DNA of 58,472 nt from Mycobacterium sp. PSTR-4-N (GTDB taxonomy: Bacteria > Actinomycetota > Actinomycetes > Mycobacteriales > Mycobacteriaceae), in NCBI RefSeq assembly GCF_022348085.1, contig NZ_JAKRFN010000031.1, positions 1 to 58,472 on the forward strand, in the 5' to 3' direction. Positions 51,000 to 58,472 of the stretch are shown one piece after another. Within the stretch, counting starts at the first letter, position 1. Each line of letters starts with the position of its first letter. The translations under genes were made by a program, and so were the position numbers. Below the pieces are notes generated by a model. That model saw nothing but the letters and a program-made list of their open reading frames with translations, did no database searches and was not told the DNA's origin.

Positions 51000-51023
51000 T
51001 GTTTACGTGTTGTCTTTCTATGT
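51000..51023 (+). promoter_or_regulatory. Shared TGTTTAC...TATGT motif, site 5
   Basis: TGTTTAC (51000-51006), four bases, TG, six bases, TATGT (51019-51023), followed by CTTGTCTG. It occupies the whole 38-bp divergent gap between the membrane protein (start 50998) and the T4SS leader ORF (start 51037), so it could act on both directions. Confidence 0.6.
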
Positions 51024-51036
51024 CTTGTCTGTCACC

Positions 51037-51090
51037 ATGAAAAGCATGTTGGACAGCGTAGCTCTGGGGCTGGCAAATGTCTCCCCTTGA
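51037..51090 (+). CDS. Possible 17-residue leader peptide of the T4SS operon
   Basis: An ATG 13 bases after the shared motif opens a 17-codon frame (MKSMLDSVALGLANVSP). Its stop overlaps the TTG that begins the next frame (TTGA). Such a layout would couple translation of the membrane protein to this leader. The transcript would start so close to the ATG that it would be nearly leaderless, as is common in mycobacteria. No independent coding evidence beyond position. Confidence 0.4.
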   Translation: MKSMLDSVALGLANVSP

Positions 51091-51446
51091 CGGGTGCAGT
51101 GCTGGCTGTTGGCGCTTTTCTGTTCGTAAACAGCGCAATTCGCGCCTTGATGGGCAGGATTCGGCGCCGTCGGCGCCGTCATGGCCGCGTGGGCGTCTCG
51201 GTCCTGGGCTGCGGGGGTGCCCGCACAAGTCAGTCACTCGTGAACACTTCGACACCGGCCGGGTTCACCTCGGTCGGGGGTTCGACGCTGTGGCCGCCGA
51301 CGCTGGTGGGGCCGGCGACGGTCCCCGGCGGCACCTCGGTTCGCCCACGGGTCTGGCTGGCGGGTCGCGGGCAGCGCCGCCGGATCAGCTCCCGCGGTGC
51401 GGCGACTCTGCATCACCGCGTCAACCCTCACGGAGGCCAGTCATGA
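51087..51446 (+). CDS. Small single-helix membrane protein, 119 aa
   Basis: From TTG 51087 the frame gives one membrane helix at about 2-17 (TGAVLAVGAFLFVNSAI), a strongly basic stop (RIRRRRRRHGR) and a Gly/Ser/Thr/Arg-rich remainder. The start is uncertain: the frame is open upstream to 50883, across the motif and the divergent gene. The stop overlaps the next ATG (ATGA), which argues that the frame is translated. VGVSVLGCGGARTSQS looks faintly like a P-loop but lacks the lysine. Probably a minor T4SS component; no family recognised. Confidence 0.5.
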   Translation: MTGAVLAVGAFLFVNSAIRALMGRIRRRRRRHGRVGVSVLGCGGARTSQSLVNTSTPAGFTSVGGSTLWPPTLVGPATVPGGTSVRPRVWLAGRGQRRRISSRGAATLHHRVNPHGGQS

Positions 51447-52516
51447 CGTTGACCAATGAACAGTGGACTGAGCAGTTGCAGGCCTGCGAAGACCCCGCCA
51501 GTCTCTACCCGGATGCACCCGTGTTCGACCTGCCCGAGGGCGCTCAGACCGACTACGAGGTCGCCGACGAGGACCAGTACGACGATGAGTACGGCGACGA
51601 GGACGACGGTCAGTACGACGAATACGGCGGTGACGGTGAGCCTTTCGATGATTACGCCGATCCCGAGGAGGACGGAGATCATCCGGGTGCACCCCGCGAC
51701 CTGGTAGAGGTTCCGCTTGACAGCGAGGAGCCCGGCGAACCGCAGCGTCCCCGCCGGTTCGACGGCAAGATCGCGATGGGTTTCGCCGCTGCCGGTCTGG
51801 TGGCGGTCCTGGTCGCGATCGTCGGCGCGGTGGCCGTCTACAGCTCGGATGAACCGGCCCGGCCCACGGCCGCCTCGGTCACCGAACCGGGTGCTGCGCC
51901 GCCGCCGCGTACCGCGGCACCGAAGCCGGTGGCCGCGGAGTCGGCTGATCGCCCGCTGCCCTACACCGCCGATGCGGCGGGATCGTGTGCGGCGGGGTCG
52001 ACGTCGGCGCAGACGATGGCCGGGGCCGATCCGCACAGCGCTTTCGTGTGCGTGCGCGGGGGAGCCGATGGTCAGGTGATTGAGATCGACCTGTCGAAGA
52101 CCTACATGATCACCGCGATCTCCCTCACCCCCGGCTGGGTCGGTAAAGACGCCAGCGGGGTGTCGCAGTGGGGGCAGTACCGGGTGGTGACCACTGTGCA
52201 GTACCTGTTCAACGACACCGACAGGACGCTGGTGACCCAGGAGACCAAGAACGTCCACGGTGAGGCGGTGCAGCCCATCAAGCGGGTGCTGGCCTCCAAG
52301 ATCAAGATTTTGATCCGGCAGACCTCGCGGCCACCGGCCCAGCCCGAGCCCGGTGCGACTCCCACGCCGACGCCGGGTGGTTTCAATCTCCCGGCGCCCC
52401 CGCTGACGCTGGCGCCGCTTCCGGGTTCCCCGTTGGGCGGTCACCAGGAGTCCGATCCGGTCGATGCCGCTTTCGCGATCAAGAGCTTGAAGATCATCGG
52501 CCACGAGCCGCTGTGA
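51443..52516 (+). CDS. Membrane protein with extracellular discoidin-like domain, 357 aa
   Basis: A highly acidic cytoplasmic N-terminus (many Asp/Glu/Tyr, about 38-75) is followed by one membrane helix (about 111-133). An external domain (about 175-300) contains VIEIDLSKTYMITAISLTPG, SGVSQWGQYRVVT and VQYLFNDTDRTL. This is the strand pattern of F5/8-type C (discoidin) domains that bind sugars or surfaces. A Pro-rich tail ends the protein. ATG 51443 has GGAGG seven bases before. Placed just before tcpC, it could contact the recipient cell or the cell wall; this role is inferred. Confidence 0.8.
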   Translation: MTLTNEQWTEQLQACEDPASLYPDAPVFDLPEGAQTDYEVADEDQYDDEYGDEDDGQYDEYGGDGEPFDDYADPEEDGDHPGAPRDLVEVPLDSEEPGEPQRPRRFDGKIAMGFAAAGLVAVLVAIVGAVAVYSSDEPARPTAASVTEPGAAPPPRTAAPKPVAAESADRPLPYTADAAGSCAAGSTSAQTMAGADPHSAFVCVRGGADGQVIEIDLSKTYMITAISLTPGWVGKDASGVSQWGQYRVVTTVQYLFNDTDRTLVTQETKNVHGEAVQPIKRVLASKIKILIRQTSRPPAQPEPGATPTPTPGGFNLPAPPLTLAPLPGSPLGGHQESDPVDAAFAIKSLKIIGHEPL

Positions 52517-52535
52517 ATCGAAGGGACGACCCGGA

Positions 52536-53486
52536 ATGCAGATGAGCAGGACGTGGCAGCGCCGACTGCAGCGCGGCAAGCGGGCGGCGACTGCTGCGGG
52601 CAAGCCGCTGGTGCTGGGCTTGGCGGCGCTGGCGGGCCTGAATATGGTGTGGCAGTTTCTGTTTGGGGCGCCACCGGATCTCGTGACTCCGTCACGGGAA
52701 GTGGTGAACAAGTCGGCGGTGGTCAGCGCCTTCGCGCAGGACTACGTGTCGGTGTGGCTGACGGCCAGCCAGTCCGATGTGGCCAGCCTGAACCAATTCG
52801 TCACAGTCGACAACGCCAGCCTGCAGCTTCCCTCCACCCCGGCGGTGGTCATCAACACCCCTACGGTCGTGGCGGTCACCTACGCGGGCTTGGCGGGCAA
52901 GGACGCGGACGCCGAGGTGTTCTCCGTGGTCGTCGGCGTCACGCAACGGCCCTACGAGTCGGCCAGCCCGCAGCGGGCGCTGTACCGGGTGCCGGTGCTG
53001 TGGTCCCGGTATGGCCCGCGGGCCGCGTCGCTGCCTGCCCGGATCAGCGGGCCCGGCGCCGGCGCGGACCTGCCGCTGAGCTATCCGACCACATTGAGCG
53101 AATCCGATCCGGCGTACTCGGTGGCCTCGGGGTTCCTCACCGCCTATCTGACCGGCGACGGGCAGGTGGAGCGCTACGTGACCGCTGAGTCGAAGCTCAT
53201 CGGCGTTCCGGGGGCCTATCAGAGCATCACGGTGTCGGGGATCACCGCCGTCTCACCGCCTCCCACGACACCGGCCGACGGGCAGACCGTGCGCGTGCTG
53301 GCCACCGTCACAGCAATCAACTCTCAGTACGCCCCAACGGAATTGAGCTATCCGCTGACGCTGACTGGGGTGGGTGGCCGCTGGCTGGTGGCGGCGATCG
53401 ACTTCGCTCCGGCGGTGTCCACCGACGATGCGCTGGTTCCGGCCACGGTGGACACCGACTGGCGCAGCGCCCAGACCCCGAACTGA
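52536..53486 (+). CDS. tcpC: TcpC-like conjugal transfer protein, 316 aa
   Basis: A basic N-terminus, one membrane helix (about 23-43) and two extracellular NTF2-like domains (about 55-175 and 185-310) give the layout of TcpC, a VirB8-like scaffold of Gram-positive T4SS. The second domain begins YSVASGFLTAYLTGDGQVERY and ends GGRWLVAAIDF, both typical. ATG 52536 is followed by a second in-frame ATG two codons later. tcpC is one of the T4SS genes carried by pRAW-type mycobacterial plasmids, and it sits here between accessory T4SS genes and virB4. Confidence 0.92.
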   Translation: MQMSRTWQRRLQRGKRAATAAGKPLVLGLAALAGLNMVWQFLFGAPPDLVTPSREVVNKSAVVSAFAQDYVSVWLTASQSDVASLNQFVTVDNASLQLPSTPAVVINTPTVVAVTYAGLAGKDADAEVFSVVVGVTQRPYESASPQRALYRVPVLWSRYGPRAASLPARISGPGAGADLPLSYPTTLSESDPAYSVASGFLTAYLTGDGQVERYVTAESKLIGVPGAYQSITVSGITAVSPPPTTPADGQTVRVLATVTAINSQYAPTELSYPLTLTGVGGRWLVAAIDFAPAVSTDDALVPATVDTDWRSAQTPN

Positions 53487-53515
53487 GACATCCACACAAC
53501 TGGAAGGAACACATC

Positions 53516-53788
53516 ATGACCGAGACGGCACTGGCAGCAGGTGACCTGATCACCGCCATCCCCTCGCTGTGGCAATCCCTGCAGATTCCGTTGGCGATCA
53601 TCGCCATCTGTGTCGGGGGTGTGGCGGGAGCGTTCTCCCTGGTCCGTGGATTCGGCGCGGCGGCCGGCAAGGTGCTCGGCGGAATCGCCATCGCGGCCAT
53701 CATCCTCGGCGGTGTCGGCCTGGCGGTGAGCTTGAAAGGCACCGTCGACAAGCACGGCGGCGGAATCACTTCCGGCCAGTTCGGCTGA
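53516..53788 (+). CDS. Small two-helix membrane protein (VirB2/pilin-position), 90 aa
   Basis: Two hydrophobic helices (about 23-46 and 53-75) are separated by a short basic loop (FGAAAGK), with polar ends. The size, topology and place just before virB4 are those of VirB2-type or PrgI-neighbour small subunits in Gram-positive T4SS. No cleavable signal peptide is evident. ATG 53516 follows GGAAGGAAC. A pilin-like or channel-lining role is inferred from position only. Confidence 0.75.
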   Translation: MTETALAAGDLITAIPSLWQSLQIPLAIIAICVGGVAGAFSLVRGFGAAAGKVLGGIAIAAIILGGVGLAVSLKGTVDKHGGGITSGQFG

Positions 53789-53831
53789 CGAAAACGCCCT
53801 CTGACGCAGGAAATCCTCGAGGAGTCCCCAG

Positions 53832-56672
53832 GTGTCCGACGACGCAGACCGGCCACGCCGAGCGCGGGTCTATGCCGATGTCCGCGACTTTCCCATCTAT
53901 CTGTCGCATATCGACGACAACACCCGGCTGTGGTTCGCGCCGTGGCGCATCTGGGATGGGGCGACGTTTCTGCTCGGCGCCGCAGCCACGGTGTGGGCCA
54001 CCCGCCACTGGCTGGACTCCGGGCACGCGGTCACGATCTTCCTGTTCGGCGCGGCCCTCACCGCCGGGGCCACCTTCCTGGCCCGGCAGATGCCGGTGTC
54101 GCGGCCCAGCCCGCTCTACCGCATCCTGTGGATGTTGGAGGGACTGGTGCACACCCGGCGCACCGCTGATGTCGACGGTCGCCGCGATGCGTGGCTGTCC
54201 CCACCGGATGAGGTGATCGACAACCTGATCTTCACCCCTGGTGGGGTGTATGCCGAGTTCCTGGTGGATGGCCAGCCGGGCGGCATGATGTCCTACGACC
54301 GCAAGGACGCCGTTGCGCGAGGGCATCGACCCCTGGTGCGGCAACTGCCGTCGGGCATGCTGCTGTGGGGCGCCAATGTGCGCATCAATCCGCGACAATT
54401 GTTGCGCCGCATGCTCTCTGGCTACGACAGTCATCGTGCCTGGATTCAGGAAGTCCGCGACTGGGAGCAGTTCGTCCAGATCGAACCGTTCTACGAGCAG
54501 GTATTCGGACTGCGTATCCCGGTCGATGCCGGGATGGAGGGCCGCAGCGGGGTCGGTGGTCTGGCCAAGGTGGCGACGGTGGTCGCCGGGCGTGACCCAG
54601 ACGATCCGCAGTCACTGGCCGGCTACCGAGACATGGTCGACAAGCTGCTGACGAAAATCCCGCGTCAGTTCAACGCCCGACCTGCCACGCCACGCCAGAT
54701 TCACTGGTGGTATCGACGTCGCTGGTCGTTGGGCGCGGTGTCTGAGCCTTTCCCGCATGAACCGGGCGGTCCGGATCGGTTGACGCGCGCGGACTTTGAG
54801 AAGTTGATGCCCGCCGAGTTCGACTGCGGCGACCAGCTCGCCCGGCGCCAGCATCGGTCCTGGTGGCGGCGCATCGTGCCGTCACTGGCCGCGGTGGTGG
54901 TCATTCGGCGCCAGCAGCAACCCGTGAGCTATCAGAGCATGCTCGCAGTGGCCCAGCTTCCTCGCGCGGGCCTGGTGTATCCCCGTGCGGAGTATCTGCT
55001 GTCGCTCTACGACGTCGATGTCGACAGCGACGTCGAGGTCGACTGGTTTCAGCACATCACCACCCGCTCGGCTGAACGGGCGCTCAACCGGATCGACCGC
55101 GCCCAGCGCAATCTCGATGACCAGGCCTTCCAGCGAGGGTCGGTGCGGGCCAGTAACACCGACCTGGCCGAGCGGTACGCCGCCGGCGAGGAGTACAACG
55201 CGAAACTGCGAGCCAGCAAGCTGGAGCGTGAGGTCTGCGCCTCCACGGTCGTCGCCGTGGGCGCCAACAATCGGGCCGCTCTTGATCATGCCGCCCAACA
55301 GATGCAGACGCACTTCGCCGAGGAACTCGACACCACCTTGAGCCGCTGGGGCGGCGGTGCCCAGATCGGGCTGTGGCAGACCGGGCTACCCGGCAGTGAG
55401 GAACGCAGCCCCCGCAGTCAGTTCGACCAGCCCACCACCACCACGGAGTGGGCGCGGTTCTCTCCGCTGGTGTCCAACGAGTTGGGCAACGAGACCGGAA
55501 TCCTGTTCGCCCGCAATATGGCCACCCGTCGGCCGAGTCCGGTCCTGCTGGACCCGGAGGGAGCGGCGCAGCGCCGCGGTGCGCCGGGGGTGCTGTTTTT
55601 CGGCCCGCCCGGTGGTGGAAAGTCGCAGGGCGCCAAGCGGGTCGTCACCGAGTTGATCGCCCGCAACAGCCAGTGCTCGATCGTTGACCCCGGCACCAAT
55701 CGGGAGTGGGAGCCCGCTCTGGCGCATCTGGGGGATCGGGTGGTCTACATCAACCCGACCCGCGGTGATGTGTCGATGGACGGTCTGCGAATCTTCCGTC
55801 GCGAGATCGCCGTCGAGCGGACGCTGGATCACCTGCTGCCGATGATGGGTGTTGAACCTGACGCCGAGATCGCCCGCCAGTTCAGGTTTCTGCTGCGCCC
55901 CGACCAGCGGGTGGCCGAAAGCATGGGCGCCCTCGTGCGCTACCTCAACAGTCTGCGGGGCGCAGAGGCTCGGGAGTACACCGAGCTGACCGCCAAGCTC
56001 GACATGTGGGCCAACATCGACTACCTGCGGGCGATGTTCGATGAGTCCCTTCCCGTGCCGCCGATCGCCGAAAAGGATGCCGTGGTGTGGCTGACCTCCG
56101 AGCTGGAGCTGCCGACCACCGCCCAGACCGAGGACCTGCATCAGTACCGGCGCCAAAGTGCGCGTGCCAGAGCTGGTTTCGCGATCTACGGAATGATCGC
56201 CGCAATCACCCGAGAGGCCTACACCGGGCCGAACCGGCGCCCGGGAGGGTTCGGCTGGTTCGTTGCCGAGGAGGCCCGCACCTACTTCTCCTCCCCGGTC
56301 GGGCAGGAGGACGCGGTGCGGCTGATCACTCAAGGCCGCAAAGAACGCTACGGGCTGATCGCGATTTCACAGCATGTGGAGCACTTCGCGGGCATCCCCA
56401 CCAAAGACCTGCCGACGCGGATCATCACCCCGTTCAAACCCATCGAACGCGACCAGGCCCGCGCGGAGTTCAAGGCCATCGGCATCGACCCCGAGGAATA
56501 TCCCGAGGTGCTCGATCTGCGCACGGTCGAGGGCCACGGGTATGCGTACATGATCGATGAGTTCGGCCGGGCCGGGCTGGTGGACATGCTGCCCCCGGTG
56601 CAGCAGGAGCGGGTGGCCGCGTTCGACACCAGAGGTCTGTATGCCCCTGCCGGAGACAACCTGCCATGCTGA
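53832..56672 (+). CDS. virB4: VirB4-like T4SS ATPase with fused N-terminal membrane part, 946 aa
   Basis: The N-terminus resembles PrgI: a soluble strand region (about 10-40) followed by two membrane helices (about 45-88). Then comes a VirB4 N-domain, and a C-terminal ATPase with Walker A FGPPGGGKSQG (about 591-601), IVDPGTNREWEP, and a Walker B position reading GWFVAEEART, where Glu-Glu replaces the usual Asp-Glu. The C-terminal RYGLIAISQHVEHF and ITPFKP blocks are typical. GTG 53832 follows GAGGAG. The last codons overlap the next ATG. It would energise assembly of the channel and transport through it. Confidence 0.92.
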   Translation: MSDDADRPRRARVYADVRDFPIYLSHIDDNTRLWFAPWRIWDGATFLLGAAATVWATRHWLDSGHAVTIFLFGAALTAGATFLARQMPVSRPSPLYRILWMLEGLVHTRRTADVDGRRDAWLSPPDEVIDNLIFTPGGVYAEFLVDGQPGGMMSYDRKDAVARGHRPLVRQLPSGMLLWGANVRINPRQLLRRMLSGYDSHRAWIQEVRDWEQFVQIEPFYEQVFGLRIPVDAGMEGRSGVGGLAKVATVVAGRDPDDPQSLAGYRDMVDKLLTKIPRQFNARPATPRQIHWWYRRRWSLGAVSEPFPHEPGGPDRLTRADFEKLMPAEFDCGDQLARRQHRSWWRRIVPSLAAVVVIRRQQQPVSYQSMLAVAQLPRAGLVYPRAEYLLSLYDVDVDSDVEVDWFQHITTRSAERALNRIDRAQRNLDDQAFQRGSVRASNTDLAERYAAGEEYNAKLRASKLEREVCASTVVAVGANNRAALDHAAQQMQTHFAEELDTTLSRWGGGAQIGLWQTGLPGSEERSPRSQFDQPTTTTEWARFSPLVSNELGNETGILFARNMATRRPSPVLLDPEGAAQRRGAPGVLFFGPPGGGKSQGAKRVVTELIARNSQCSIVDPGTNREWEPALAHLGDRVVYINPTRGDVSMDGLRIFRREIAVERTLDHLLPMMGVEPDAEIARQFRFLLRPDQRVAESMGALVRYLNSLRGAEAREYTELTAKLDMWANIDYLRAMFDESLPVPPIAEKDAVVWLTSELELPTTAQTEDLHQYRRQSARARAGFAIYGMIAAITREAYTGPNRRPGGFGWFVAEEARTYFSSPVGQEDAVRLITQGRKERYGLIAISQHVEHFAGIPTKDLPTRIITPFKPIERDQARAEFKAIGIDPEEYPEVLDLRTVEGHGYAYMIDEFGRAGLVDMLPPVQQERVAAFDTRGLYAPAGDNLPC

Positions 56673-58472
56673 GCGCGTACTGCGCCTGGCGCTACACCCG
56701 TCCCGGTCTGCGCCGGGCGTGGCTGATGGTGCAGATGCTGTGGACCGGGGCGCTGACTGCCCTGGTGACCGCCCCGCAGGCCAGTGCGGCCGGGTTCGCC
56801 AACGCCGTGGGATGGACCGGGATCACCGACACCACCGGCCAGCCCATCGGCTCCTACTTCATCGGCACCGTCTCCATGCTCGATGCGGTCAAGGAGCAGG
56901 GCAGCGACATGAGCATGCTGGACCCGTCGTCGTGGGTGCCGGGGCTGGCTGACCGTGTGCAGATCGCACTGACCTACAGCCAACTAGCGACGTTGCTCGG
57001 TTTGTGCTGCGGCTTTCTGGTCGTGGTGTGTGCACTGGGTATCTGGTTCATCAAGTTCGCGTTGGGGTCGGTGTGGCTGGGTTGGTTGGGGGCACTCGCC
57101 GCGCCAATCGCCGCCTCCTTGGCACATTTCGTGCAGACCTACAACATCTTCCCGCTGGCCGTTGTGCTCTGCCTTGCTGTCGGCGGAATCCTTTGCTACT
57201 GGAGGGGTTTCGCCACCGGCGCTGCGGTGATGGTCAGCGCCTATCTGGTGCTGCTGTTGATCTGGGTGTTTCTGCGCGACCCGATTGATGAGCTGGTGGG
57301 CGAGCACGGGCTGCTGGCAGTCGCACGGTCGTTGGGGTTCCAGATTTCACTCGGCGTCGGCAACAACGGGTCGCTGGGCGGCGGCAACGTTGATTCCCAG
57401 ACCACGGTGTTGTCGCAGTGGATGGCCACCGTGTTGGTGCGCCATCCCATTCAGATCGCCAACTTCGGTGAGGTCATCGACAACTACAGCGGATGTGCCG
57501 AGGCGTGGAACGCGGCACTGAATCGCGGCAGCGGGGTCACTGGGCCGGCGGCGGCGGTTGCAGGATCGGCCAGCGGGCCGGTGCAGGCGATGGAGCAGTG
57601 CGGTCGCATGGAGGCTGTGGTGCACGCCCGCCAGCTCAGCGGCGAAACGGTCGGGCTGATGTTCTTCATGAACTGCATCGTGCTGGTGTTGTTGCTGCTG
57701 TTGTGCTACATGGGTTGTGAGGTCATCCGCATCGGGTTTTTGACCTTCTGGCACATCTTGGTGCTGATCCCGGCGTCGGCGGTGGCGGTGGCGCCGGGCC
57801 CGCAGCGGCAGTACGCCAAACGCACCGCGGTCAAACTACTGGTCCACGGCGTGGAGATGTTGTTCGCCACGGCGGCTTTCGGGGTCGTCCTGGTGGTCAT
57901 GTCTCATGTCACCGGAAACTCGTTGCCGGGCATGAACATCGAGCATCCGATTATGAAGATGATCGTGATGCTGCTGATCACCGCCGCCGCGGTGTTCGGA
58001 TTTCGGGCACTGCTGCGGGGATTCGGCGATCAGGGGCTTCCCGGACCGATGACGATCGCCAAACGCACCATGCAGCTCGGGATGGGGCCGGTCGGGCAGG
58101 CGGCGGCGATGCGGGCCACTTCCCGTGATCTACGCCGGATGAGCCGCGACGACACTCGCTGGCCCAGTTCCCAACAGAGCAGCGATGCGGGAAGCCGCGG
58201 ACCGCAGGGCGGTCCGGGTCGGCGGCCACACCCACCGGCACCGTCGGGTGGTGCGGGATCACGCGGCCCGGCGGCTCGGCCGGGCAGCGGCGCGGGGCGC
58301 AGTGCTCCCGCACCGGCATCGACTCCGACCAGCAGTTCCGGCCCGGCCACCGCGACCAGCACCAGCGCGCCCCCCCGCCGCATGTTCCGCGCGGGCCGCT
58401 CGACGACGAGGACCTCGGTGCGGGCCAGCATGTCTGCGAACGTGCGCCGCCGGCGATCCCAGAGCGGCCACA
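56666..58472 (+). CDS. VirB6/TrbL-like polytopic T4SS membrane protein (partial)
   Basis: ATG 56666 overlaps the virB4 stop by seven bases. The visible 602 codons start with a signal-like segment ending in ASA (about residues 36-41). A first external loop is followed by several long membrane helices (about 113-135, 142-160, 170-195, 200-218, 345-370, 380-400, 418-440 and 455-475). Around residue 300 a Cys-containing external loop occurs. From about 485 the protein becomes a Pro/Ser/Arg/Gly-rich cytosolic tail that runs off the window. Topology and position fit the VirB6/TrbL family that lines the channel. The 3' end is not seen. Confidence 0.82.
   Translation, partial: MLSAYCAWRYTRPGLRRAWLMVQMLWTGALTALVTAPQASAAGFANAVGWTGITDTTGQPIGSYFIGTVSMLDAVKEQGSDMSMLDPSSWVPGLADRVQIALTYSQLATLLGLCCGFLVVVCALGIWFIKFALGSVWLGWLGALAAPIAASLAHFVQTYNIFPLAVVLCLAVGGILCYWRGFATGAAVMVSAYLVLLLIWVFLRDPIDELVGEHGLLAVARSLGFQISLGVGNNGSLGGGNVDSQTTVLSQWMATVLVRHPIQIANFGEVIDNYSGCAEAWNAALNRGSGVTGPAAAVAGSASGPVQAMEQCGRMEAVVHARQLSGETVGLMFFMNCIVLVLLLLLCYMGCEVIRIGFLTFWHILVLIPASAVAVAPGPQRQYAKRTAVKLLVHGVEMLFATAAFGVVLVVMSHVTGNSLPGMNIEHPIMKMIVMLLITAAAVFGFRALLRGFGDQGLPGPMTIAKRTMQLGMGPVGQAAAMRATSRDLRRMSRDDTRWPSSQQSSDAGSRGPQGGPGRRPHPPAPSGGAGSRGPAARPGSGAGRSAPAPASTPTSSSGPATATSTSAPPRRMFRAGRSTTRTSVRASMSANVRRRRSQSGH

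Noticed and set aside
1..58472. Relaxase gene or oriT
   Set aside because: No MobF, MobP or other relaxase signature (such as the three-histidine motif) is visible in the window; it must lie outside or be of an unknown type.

Overview
The window looks like part of a large conjugative plasmid, or an integrated plasmid-like element, from a mycobacterium. The reasons are high G+C, many GTG/TTG starts with four-base ATGA/GTGA gene overlaps, PE and PPE proteins, a complete ESX (type VII) secretion locus with an EspG chaperone, and a type IV secretion system (T4SS) with a TcpC-like protein beside replication and partition genes. This is the layout known from pRAW-type plasmids, whose ESX-P system and T4SS are both needed for transfer. 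Species cannot be told from the sequence.

Left edge (1-4104): the right end of a Tn7-like transposon. A leftward, coupled operon encodes a TnsA-like endonuclease, a DDE transposase (TniA/TnsB type), an AAA+ ATPase (TniB/TnsC type) and the start of TniQ, cut by the window edge. Three 18-bp repeats and a TGT...-type terminus lie at 4029-4104.

4105-14970: accessory genes. Two unrecognised rightward genes are followed by a leftward operon. That operon holds a double-domain DNA-binding regulator, an unknown protein, a roughly 1,900-residue DNA methylase/SNF2 helicase of the DarB type, and small unknown proteins. The start of the giant gene is puzzling: a strong ribosome site at 14062-14075 opens its frame 230 codons too early, over another gene.

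14970-20445: plasmid maintenance. It has a non-coding region with inverted repeats, a ParA ATPase with a coupled partner, a primase-like replication protein facing them, a hairpin/terminator region that may encode a small RNA, and a small duplicated-domain (RHH-like) protein.

20585-48201: ESX-P. First come substrates and accessory proteins: EspC-like, proline-rich WXG/PPE-like, YbaB/EspL-like, a large EspK-like protein, and three DUF4226-like secreted proteins. Two of these share a perfect 664-bp 5' half fused to different peptidoglycan-hydrolase domains. Then come eccB, a split eccC, PE, PPE, two Esx proteins, espG, espI, eccD, mycP, eccE and eccA.

48262-58472: conjugation. It has a stand-alone copy of the coupling-protein helical domain, a soluble VirD4-like coupling protein, a divergent membrane protein, a small membrane protein, a discoidin-like membrane protein, TcpC, a small two-helix protein, VirB4 and a VirB6/TrbL-like membrane protein that runs off the window.

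The most striking find is a bipartite 24-bp motif, TGTTCAC-N4-TG-N6-TATGT. It occurs in five intergenic regions spread over the ESX and T4SS genes and suggests that one plasmid regulator switches both secretion systems together.
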